A DNA stretch of 13,599 nt, from positions 1-13,599 of the forward strand of contig CAMBSR010000034.1 of NCBI GenBank assembly GCA_945870475.1. Reading direction: 5' to 3'. The position numbers were made by a program, and so were the translations under genes. The notes under the pieces are model-generated. The model was not told the origin of the DNA. It made no database searches and saw nothing but the letters and a program-made list of their open reading frames with translations. This DNA comes from Phycisphaera mikurensis NBRC 102666. Lineage in GTDB: Bacteria > Planctomycetota > Phycisphaerae > Phycisphaerales > SM1A02. Below are positions 7,582-13,599 of the stretch, one piece after another. The stretch's first letter is position 1, and each line of letters begins with the position of its first letter.

Positions 7582-8940
7582 GTGCCAGAGGCGAACTTCG
7601 ACGGAATCGTTGGACCCACGCACAACTACGCCGGGCTGTCGCCCGGGAACGTCGCCAGCACTTCGAACCGCGGGCTGAAGTCCCGGCCACGCGATGCCGC
7701 GCTGCAGGGCCTCTCGAAGGCCGCCGCGCTTGCGCGCCTCGGGCTACCGCAGGGATGGCTGCCGCCACAGGAGCGGCCGCACGTACCGACGCTGCACGCG
7801 CTGGGCTTCGCCGGCACCGACGAGGTGGCCGTGGCGAAGGCCGCGGCCGAGGCACCGCATCTCCTCGCACGCGCGTCGAGCGCGAGCTCCATGTGGGCCG
7901 CCAACGCCGCCACCGTCACGCCGTCGGCGGATTCGGGCGACGGCCGCGTGCACATGACCGTGGCCAACCTGCGCACCATGCCGCACCGCGCCATCGAGGC
8001 GCCGCAGACCGCGCGCACGCTGCGCGCCATCTTCCGTGATGAGTCCCGCTTTGCGGTGCACGACGCGCTCCCGGGCACCGACGCATCGGGTGCGCCCACG
8101 CCCTACGGCGACGAGGGTGCCGCCAACCACACGCGCTTCACGGCCTCGAACAACGCGGGCGGCGAGCTCCCAGGCGTGCACCTCTTCGTCTTCGGCGCGC
8201 AGGCGAGCGGCGCGGGCCGGCGCCCGTCGCGATTCCCCGCGCGGCAGACGCTCGAGGCGAGCCAGGCCATCGCAGAACGCCACGGCATCCCGCATGCGCG
8301 CTGCATCCATGCGCAGCAGCATCCCGCGGTGATCGACCACGGCGTCTTCCACAACGACGTGATCTCGGTGGGGAACGGCCGCTTCTACCTGGTGCACGAG
8401 CTGGCGCTCCTGGACCAGCAGCGAACGCTCGACGACCTGGCGGCCGCGGTCGGCCCTGGCTTCCACGCGGAGATCGTGCCGGAGTCCGAGGTCAGCGTGG
8501 CCGACGCGGTGCGCACGTACCTCTTCAACTCGCAGCTCGTGACCCTGCCTGGCGGCGACATGCAGCTCATCCTGCCGAAGGAGAGCGAGAGCCATGCCGG
8601 CATCCGTCGACTCATCGAGCGACTGGTCTCCGATCCCGCATGCCCGGTGAACGGCGCGCTCTTCCTCGATGTGCGGGAGAGCATGCGCAACGGCGGCGGC
8701 CCGGCGTGCCTGCGGCTGCGCGTGCCGCTCACCGATGCCGGGCTCGCCGCGGTAACGCCGAGCTGCCTCTGGTCTCCCGAACGGCATGCGGAACTCGAAT
8801 CATGGGTGCGCCGCCATTACCGCGAGGAACTTGCCCCCGAGGACCTCGGTGATCCGCTCCTCCTGCGGGAATCGCGTGCCGCGCTCGATGAACTGACGCG
8901 GATCCTCGGCATCGGCAGCGTGTACGAGTTCCAGCGCTGA
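7582..8940 (+). CDS. astB: N-succinylarginine dihydrolase
   Basis: Second enzyme of the arginine succinyltransferase (AST) pathway: hydrolyses N2-succinylarginine to succinylornithine, two ammonia and CO2. The protein (452 aa from GTG) begins NFDGIVGPTHNYAGLSPGN, the family signature. It contains GDEGAANHTRF with the probable catalytic Glu178, GVFHNDVISVGN with catalytic His257 and NGGGPACLRLRVPL with nucleophile Cys376, so the amidinotransferase-fold triad appears complete. Length matches the family (about 440-450 aa). The frame is open far upstream but that part is antisense to holA; the GTG just after a -10-like box is the only start that gives the normal N-terminus. No other ast gene is in the window, so the rest of the pathway must lie elsewhere. 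Confidence 0.95.
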   Translation: MPEANFDGIVGPTHNYAGLSPGNVASTSNRGLKSRPRDAALQGLSKAAALARLGLPQGWLPPQERPHVPTLHALGFAGTDEVAVAKAAAEAPHLLARASSASSMWAANAATVTPSADSGDGRVHMTVANLRTMPHRAIEAPQTARTLRAIFRDESRFAVHDALPGTDASGAPTPYGDEGAANHTRFTASNNAGGELPGVHLFVFGAQASGAGRRPSRFPARQTLEASQAIAERHGIPHARCIHAQQHPAVIDHGVFHNDVISVGNGRFYLVHELALLDQQRTLDDLAAAVGPGFHAEIVPESEVSVADAVRTYLFNSQLVTLPGGDMQLILPKESESHAGIRRLIERLVSDPACPVNGALFLDVRESMRNGGGPACLRLRVPLTDAGLAAVTPSCLWSPERHAELESWVRRHYREELAPEDLGDPLLLRESRAALDELTRILGIGSVYEFQR

Positions 8941-8951
8941 ATCCGGGCAAG

Positions 8952-8957
8952 TACGCT
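8952..8957 (+). promoter_or_regulatory. Candidate -10 box for a leaderless TPR-gene transcript
   Basis: TACGCT in the 23-base gap after astB, with six bases to the ATG at 8964 and no Shine-Dalgarno. Transcription could start at the ATG. No good -35 match is visible (TTCCAG at 17-base spacing). Confidence 0.3.
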
Positions 8958-8963
8958 GCGCCC

Positions 8964-10403
8964 ATGCGCAAGAAGTCGATCATCGCCGGAATCGTGGCGC
9001 TTGCGGTCCTGGTGGCCGTTCTCTGGCCGCTCGCGCTGTACGTGCAGCGAGCCAAGCAGGCCGCGCGGGAAGCGCAGGCGGCCCGCGAGGCGGAAGCCCG
9101 CGCAGTGGAAGCGAAGAAGGCGGAGGACGAGGCGCGCGCCCGCGAGGAAGAGGCGCGACGCATCGCGGAGGAAGCGCAGCGGCGGGCCGACGCGGAGAAG
9201 GCAGAGGCGCAGGCCAAGGCAGAGGCAGAGGCACGACGCATCGCGGAGGAAGCACAGCGCCGGGCCGACGCAGAGAAGGCCGCGGCAGAGGCGGAAGTGC
9301 GTCGGCTGGAGGAACTCCGCCAGCGCTCGCTCGATGCCTTCGCGCGCGGCAACGCCGCGAAGAAGTCCGGCGACAACGCAGCCGCCGTGGCGGCGTACCG
9401 CGAGGCGCTCGCCATCGATGCCGGCATGGCGGGCGCGTGGACGAACCTGGCGCTGGCGCTCGACGCGGGCGGCAACAATGCTGAAGCGCTCGAGGCCGCG
9501 CGCAAGGCCATCACGCTCCCGTCGATGAAGGATGGCAAGCGCCGCGCGCACGCGCTGTACGCGGTGGGCCACATCGCCAGCAAGGGCGGCGCGCGCGACG
9601 AGGCCGTTGCGGCATTCGAGGACGCGCTGCGCGCCGATGCCCAGCAGGCGTCCGCGGCGCTTGCGCTCGCGGCCATCTGGAACAGCGAAGACAAGCCCGA
9701 GAAGGCGCTCGCCGCACTCATGGTGGCGCACGAGGCCGAGGCCCGTAGCGCGGCCGTCGAGACCGCCATCGCCCTCCACTGGTGGAAGGCCGGCGAAGTT
9801 GCCAAGGCACAGGCAGCCGCGCTCGACGCCATGCGCTGCGACCGCGGTGCCATCGACGCAAAGATCATCCTCGGCTGGTGCCACCTGTCGCAGAAGCACT
9901 GGGGCGACGCGGCGCAGCAGCTCGACGAGGCCGCGCGCGCACGTCCCGACGATGCCAACGTGCATGCGGCGCTCGGCTATGCGCTCGACAAGCTCGGGCG
10001 CCACCAGGAGGCCGTGGCGGAGTTCGACCGTGCCATCGCGGTTGCGCCCGCGAAGCACGACACGCACGCCTACCGCGGTGCCGCGCTCGAGGCGGTGGGC
10101 GAGGTCGAGAAGGCTCGCGCCGCGTACGAGACGGCCGCGAAGGGCGGCGGCTCGCAGCCGGTGATCGCGGCGCAGCTGAAGCTTGCCGTGGCCGCGTACA
10201 AGGAGAAGCGCTGGGCCGATGCGCGCAAGCTCGCCGAAGGCGTGGTTGCCGCGGATCCGAAGAATGCGCAGGGCCGCTACGTGCTGGGGCTCTCGGCGTT
10301 CGCGCTGGGAGACCGAAAGACCGCGGGCGAGCAGGAATACCAGCTCACGCTCATCGACCAGGCGCGCGCCGCAGAGCTGCGCAAGCTGATCTCCAAGGAG
10401 TAA
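8964..10403 (+). CDS. Membrane-anchored coiled-coil TPR protein
   Basis: 479 aa. A short basic N-terminus (MRKK) and one transmembrane helix (about 6-27) should anchor it in the inner membrane with the rest outside, unless the orientation is reversed. Residues 29-118 form a highly charged Ala/Glu/Arg helix like the TolA stalk, including an 18-residue repeat (EARRIAEEAQRRADAEKA at 63-80 and 89-106). From about 119 to the end there are successive helix pairs of TPR type, such as GNAAKKSGDNAAAVAAYREA, AALGYALDKLGRHQEAVAEF and AHAYRG-like YRGAALEAVGEVEKARAAYE, making a protein-binding superhelix. No catalytic motif is seen. The FHA-kinase gene begins 3 bases after the stop, with its ribosome binding site inside this gene, so the two products are probably made together. 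The partner is unknown. Confidence 0.88.
   Translation: MRKKSIIAGIVALAVLVAVLWPLALYVQRAKQAAREAQAAREAEARAVEAKKAEDEARAREEEARRIAEEAQRRADAEKAEAQAKAEAEARRIAEEAQRRADAEKAAAEAEVRRLEELRQRSLDAFARGNAAKKSGDNAAAVAAYREALAIDAGMAGAWTNLALALDAGGNNAEALEAARKAITLPSMKDGKRRAHALYAVGHIASKGGARDEAVAAFEDALRADAQQASAALALAAIWNSEDKPEKALAALMVAHEAEARSAAVETAIALHWWKAGEVAKAQAAALDAMRCDRGAIDAKIILGWCHLSQKHWGDAAQQLDEAARARPDDANVHAALGYALDKLGRHQEAVAEFDRAIAVAPAKHDTHAYRGAALEAVGEVEKARAAYETAAKGGGSQPVIAAQLKLAVAAYKEKRWADARKLAEGVVAADPKNAQGRYVLGLSAFALGDRKTAGEQEYQLTLIDQARAAELRKLISKE
9150..9280 (+). repeat. In-frame 53-bp direct repeat in the coiled-coil stalk
   Basis: Copies at 9150-9202 and 9228-9280 differ at only a few, mostly third-position, bases and encode the same 18 residues. 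The 78-base (26-codon) offset keeps the frame. A duplication that lengthened the helical stalk is the simplest explanation. Confidence 0.75.
10395..10400 (+). promoter_or_regulatory. Ribosome binding site of the FHA-kinase gene
   Basis: AAGGAG covers the last codons of the TPR gene and lies six bases (TAACCC) before the GTG at 10407. It fixes the GTG start and supports co-translation. Confidence 0.75.
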
Positions 10404-10406
10404 CCC

Positions 10407-11489
10407 GTGCTGGCACTCCACGTGGCCGCCGGTCCGGACGCAGGCAAGCGATTCCTGCTGCCGGACACCGAACCGCAGCTGATCGGCCGCAGCACCGAAG
10501 CGCTCGGCTCCACCGATCCGTCGGTGAGCCGACGCCACGCAGAGCTCACGCCGTCCGCCGGCCGCTGGTACCTGCGCGACCTGCACAGCACGCACGGCAC
10601 GTGGCTCAACGGGCAGCGCATCGAGGCGCGCGCGGAGCTGCGCGCGGGCGACGTCATCCGCTGCGGCGCGACCGAATTCCACGTGCAGGCGGTGGATCCC
10701 GCGGCTCCTGCCCCGGCCGCGGACGCGGACCCCGAACGCCTGCAGGCCATCGGCGAGACGGTGGCCACCATCAGCCACAGCGTGAAGAACATCCTGCAAG
10801 GGCTGCGCAGCGGCGCGGACGCGGTGGAGCTTGCGCTCCGGCGCGGCGACCTCGAAATGGCGCGCGACGGCTGGCCCATCGTGGCGCGGAACCTTGACCG
10901 CGTCTCATGGCTCGTGATGAACATGCTGGCCTACTCCAAGGATCGCCCGCTCGAGATCGAGGAGACGGACCTCGGCGCGGTGGTGCGCGAGGCGTGCGAA
11001 TTGATGCGCTCCACCGCGGAGCGGCGCCGCGTGACGCTCGATGCACAGGTGGCGGCCGACATGCCCCCCGCACCGGTCGACGCGAACGCCGTCCACCAGG
11101 TGCTTCTCAACCTGCTCGCCAATGCGGTGGAGGCAGCGCCTGATCGCGGCGGTCGGGTCACGGTGCAGTGCGCGCTTGATGCTGCGAAGAACGTCTTCCG
11201 CGTCGAGGTTTCCGACAACGGCCCCGGCGTGCCAGCCGCGCATCGCACACGGCTCTTCGAGGCGTTCGCCAGCACCAAGGGCCAGCGCGGCACGGGGCTC
11301 GGGCTCGCCGTCGCACGCGCCTTGGTGGAGCGCCACGGCGGAACGCTTGCGCATGCCGATGCATCGCCGCACGGGACGGTGATGACCGCGGAGTTCCCGG
11401 CGGATCACGGCGACCCGGACGCGGAACGCACACGCGGCCCGATGCCGAGCAGCGCTCCAAGCACGAAGTGGGATCCGCCGGTTCCCTGA
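10407..11489 (+). CDS. Soluble sensor histidine kinase with N-terminal FHA domain
   Basis: 360 aa, no transmembrane segment, so probably cytoplasmic. An FHA phosphothreonine-binding domain occupies about 1-95 and keeps its key residues: GRS (27-29), SRRH (41-44) and the STHGTWLNG loop (61-69). A short Ala/Pro/Asp linker leads to a dimerisation/phosphoacceptor helix with H-box TISHSVKNILQGL and predicted phospho-acceptor His124. The ATPase domain has the N-box NLLANAVEAA (235-244), G1 box DNGPGVP (270-276), F-box LFEAFASTKG and G2 box GTGLGL (295-300). The H-box and catalytic core resemble NtrB-like kinases. An FHA input suggests it docks on a Thr-phosphorylated partner, such as a target of a Ser/Thr kinase. 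No response regulator is encoded nearby, so its target is unknown. The start is GTG with AAGGAG. Confidence 0.92.
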   Translation: MLALHVAAGPDAGKRFLLPDTEPQLIGRSTEALGSTDPSVSRRHAELTPSAGRWYLRDLHSTHGTWLNGQRIEARAELRAGDVIRCGATEFHVQAVDPAAPAPAADADPERLQAIGETVATISHSVKNILQGLRSGADAVELALRRGDLEMARDGWPIVARNLDRVSWLVMNMLAYSKDRPLEIEETDLGAVVREACELMRSTAERRRVTLDAQVAADMPPAPVDANAVHQVLLNLLANAVEAAPDRGGRVTVQCALDAAKNVFRVEVSDNGPGVPAAHRTRLFEAFASTKGQRGTGLGLAVARALVERHGGTLAHADASPHGTVMTAEFPADHGDPDAERTRGPMPSSAPSTKWDPPVP

Positions 11490-11552
11490 GCGGGCAAGCA
11501 ACGTTCAAACATCATCCACGGACGAGCCGACGAATGCGAATGATCGATTCGG

Positions 11553-12569
<1,017 letters not shown>

Positions 12570-12590
12570 GGTGTCCTCCGGGACGGCGGC

Positions 12591-12596
12591 ATCGTA
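12591..12596 (-). promoter_or_regulatory. Candidate -10 box for moxR
   Basis: TACGAT on the minus strand, giving a predicted leader of about 15 bases that contains GGAGG. No clear -35. It lies only 10 bases from the opposing TATCCT box. Confidence 0.3.
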
Positions 12597-12606
12597 GGGC
12601 AGCGGC

Positions 12607-12612
12607 TATCCT
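12607..12612 (+). promoter_or_regulatory. Candidate -10 box for the riboswitch transcript
   Basis: TATCCT on the plus strand, about 7 bases before the hairpin GGCCGCG-AAA-CGCGGCC (12619-12635) that would form the 5' end of the RNA. No clear -35 box. Confidence 0.35.
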
Positions 12613-12618
12613 GAGCGC

Positions 12619-12635
12619 GGCCGCGAAACGCGGCC
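12619..12635 (+). other. Strong 7-bp hairpin at the predicted 5' end of the leader RNA
   Basis: GGCCGCG, loop AAA, CGCGGCC is a perfect inverted repeat one base before the riboswitch closing stem. It could protect the 5' end or help isolate the aptamer fold. It is not part of the usual cobalamin core. Confidence 0.5.
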
Positions 12636-12636
12636 A

Positions 12637-12771
12637 CTCGGACGCACGGAGGAATGCGGTCAAAGTCCGCAGCGAATGCGTCACCGTAGGCGGCACCCGC
12701 GTGGGTGCCCGCAAGCCGGGTCGACCGGCGTCCGAGCACACAACGTTCTCCTGCGCAACTCAGGAAGGAAC
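12637..12771 (+). promoter_or_regulatory. Putative cobalamin (vitamin B12) riboswitch with SD-sequestering expression platform
   Basis: A 9-bp closing stem pairs CTCGGACGC (12637-12645) with GCGTCCGAG (12728-12736). Inside, ACGG (12646-12649) pairs with CCGT (12684-12687). GGAA is followed by the stem TGCGG/CCGCA (12655-12671) with loop TCAAAGT, then AGC and GCGTCACCGTA. This parallels the cobalamin core GGGAAT...GGTG.AAATCC..GC...CGC.ACYGT. A 7-bp hairpin (12692-12709) follows. AAGCC-GGGTCGACC-GGC (12713-12729) resembles the B12 box with one extra base. Downstream, GTTCTCCTG (12745-12753) pairs with CAGGA and GAAC (12761-12771, AG bulged), hiding the ribosome binding site GGAAGGA. This looks like a translational OFF switch with a compact aptamer. 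The loop-loop contact expected in this class is weak here (three possible pairs, ACT with AGT). Assigned by eye; ligand untested. Confidence 0.72.
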
Positions 12772-12774
12772 CAC

Positions 12775-13311
12775 ATGCACTGCACCGTGACCGCCGCTGC
12801 GGCATTCGCCGCCATCGTCATTTCCAGTTCGCACGCCTTCGCCGGAGTTGTCGCGTCGTATGACGTTGGCACGGGCGCCAGCACGTCCACCATCCAGGTG
12901 GACTTCACCAACGGCAACGCGTACCAGGTCACGCTGCGCTGGGACACGGCGATGAACGGCTTCGACGCGCTGCAGGCCGCGACCTCCGCCATCACCGGGG
13001 CTGCGCTCGCCTACGACGCATACCCGTTCGGGAACTTCGTCACCGGCATCGGCTTCGCCGCGGACTACGAGTACGGCAACGGCGACCTCTGGCCCATCGA
13101 GAACTACTGGCACTACTGGACCGAGGTGAACGGCCAGTGGGAGATGGCCATGTTCGGCGCAAGCGACCGCATGCTGGTGGATGGCAGCAAGGACGCGTGG
13201 GTGTTCGGCTCAAGCGATGCGCCGCAGACGGTGCCCGCACCCGGCGCCGCAGAAATTGGTGTCGTATGCATGTGGCACCGATTTCGGCGCAAGCGGCGCG
13301 CGAGCGCCTGA
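12775..13311 (+). CDS. Secreted DUF4430-like (transcobalamin-type) protein with degenerate PEP-CTERM-like tail
   Basis: 178 aa with a signal peptide at about 1-23 (cleavage after HAFA). The mature part resembles the DUF4430 domain, a beta-fold related to the C-terminal domain of transcobalamin/intrinsic factor. It has STIQVDFTNG, a central FDALQAAT segment, GNFVTGIGF, then YWHYWTEVNGQW, the FGASDRMLVDGS turn and AWVFG. Tryptophan/tyrosine-rich YWxYW plus NG is typical of that family. The C-terminus has VPAPG and an RFRRKRR cluster, like PEP-CTERM sorting signals, but the intervening hydrophobic stretch is short and interrupted (AAEIGVVCMWHRF), so the anchor may be decayed. The ATG at 12775 follows AGGAAGGA in the riboswitch platform; starts further upstream would lie inside the RNA structure. 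Likely role, by inference: B12 or corrinoid binding outside the cell, repressed when B12 is plentiful. Confidence 0.8.
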   Translation: MHCTVTAAAAFAAIVISSSHAFAGVVASYDVGTGASTSTIQVDFTNGNAYQVTLRWDTAMNGFDALQAATSAITGAALAYDAYPFGNFVTGIGFAADYEYGNGDLWPIENYWHYWTEVNGQWEMAMFGASDRMLVDGSKDAWVFGSSDAPQTVPAPGAAEIGVVCMWHRFRRKRRASA

Positions 13312-13553
13312 ACGCCCCGAAAGGTGAGTCGTCGCGGCCCGGGTCCGCGGGGCGCAACGGCGTCACGGACGGATTCGGGCGGAAGATATTGCTTCGGCGG
13401 TGGCGGTACCGCGTGCGCACGATGTCGCTGGCCAGGATTACCGCGGGTCCCCTCTCCCCTCGTACCCCGGAGGAAGCTCAAGCACCACCTGTGCCGGGTT
13501 CGGCACCTTGGGAAGTGACATGGTCGATGGGGGCCCGTGGTGTCAAGGAAAAG
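13312..13553. other. Intergenic region with GC-rich hairpins, no supported gene
   Basis: Short frames here have no conserved features and no ribosome binding site. A hairpin CGCGG/CCGCG at 13333-13349, with an outer CGCCCC/GGGGCG pairing (13313-13318 with 13349-13354, sharing base 13349), lies just after the secreted-protein gene. A second hairpin, GTGCCG-GGTT-CGGCAC, is at 13491-13506, about 48 bases past the stop of the leftward SUMF1 gene. Neither is followed by a T-tract; they could be weak or factor-dependent terminators for the two converging genes. Confidence 0.45.
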
Positions 13554-13599
13554 TTATTTGGGGGTCCTCGCGACGCGGAACCCGATGAGTGCTTCCGTG
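13554..13599 (-). CDS. C-terminal end of a formylglycine-generating-enzyme-like (SUMF1) protein, partial
   Basis: Reading leftward from the window edge gives TEALIGFRVARTPK and then TAA (13554-13556). IGFRVAR near the C-terminus is the closing strand of the FGE-sulfatase/SUMF1 domain, found in formylglycine-generating enzymes and many C-type-lectin-fold relatives that are frequent in planctomycetes. Only 14 residues are visible, so the rest of the protein and its exact function cannot be judged. Confidence 0.5.
   Translation of the reverse strand, partial: TEALIGFRVARTPK

Noticed and set aside
8817..10799. A 660-codon minus-strand frame
   Set aside because: Antisense to the astB end, TPR and kinase genes; it has no recognisable domain, while the plus strand carries TPR and FHA motifs.
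11490..11552. Terminator between the converging kinase and moxR genes
   Set aside because: Only a 5-bp CGAAT/ATTCG inverted repeat and no T-tract on either strand, which is not enough to call a terminator.
12676..12774. Upstream in-frame extension of the secreted protein
   Set aside because: It would lie inside the riboswitch core and put residues before a clear signal peptide. The ATG at 12775 has a strong ribosome binding site.
13460..13520. Possible signal-recognition-particle RNA, because of a CCGGAGGAAGC segment and a nearby GTGCCGGG
   Set aside because: The tetraloop-flanking bases and the conserved asymmetric internal loop of SRP helix 8 are not matched, and no long complementary arm encloses the segment.
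13324..13588. Two small plus-strand frames (64 and 62 codons) after the secreted-protein gene
   Set aside because: No ribosome binding site, no domain and biased Arg/Gly/Pro composition; the second overlaps the SUMF1 tail on the other strand.

Overview
High-GC bacterial DNA, most likely from a planctomycete of the Phycisphaerae type. This is an inference. It rests on the GC-rich third codon positions, a secreted protein ending in a VPAPGA motif plus an arginine cluster (the PEP-CTERM style common in that class), a very proline-rich lipoprotein, several genes that seem to lack a ribosome binding site, and the C-terminus of a formylglycine-generating-enzyme-like protein at the right edge. No rRNA, tRNA, CRISPR array or complete mobile element was found.

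Layout. Bases 1-7539 hold a leftward block, read in transcription order: holA (DNA polymerase III delta), a Pro/Ala-rich lipoprotein overlapping holA by 4 bases, a Kup-type potassium transporter, and a DevC/DevA/DevB-like export system (FtsX-fold permease, ABC ATPase, HlyD-type adaptor). The adaptor runs off the left end. A short divergent spacer separates holA from a rightward block at 7582-11489: N-succinylarginine dihydrolase (astB), a membrane-anchored coiled-coil/TPR protein, and a soluble FHA-domain histidine kinase. A MoxR-type AAA ATPase (11553-12569) converges on the kinase gene. Divergent from moxR, the right end carries a putative cobalamin riboswitch (12637-12771) directly upstream of a small secreted protein (12775-13311). 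The last bases (13554-13599) encode the C-terminal tail of a leftward SUMF1-family protein.

How the genes fit together. The export genes form a plausible tripartite ABC exporter: permease and ATPase overlap by 4 bases and the adaptor follows. The TPR and FHA-kinase genes look like a co-translated pair (stop and start 3 bases apart, ribosome binding site inside the end of the TPR gene). HolA and the lipoprotein are translationally coupled, although their functions do not obviously connect.

The most interesting unit is at the right end. The leader RNA has a 9-bp closing stem, a cobalamin-type core, a B12-box-like segment, and a hairpin that hides the ribosome binding site. The gene behind it encodes an exported protein that resembles the transcobalamin-like DUF4430 beta-domain. 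Together they suggest a B12-repressed, cell-surface B12-capture protein. Several promoters also have a TANNNT -10-like box placed so that the transcript would start at, or within a few bases of, the start codon.
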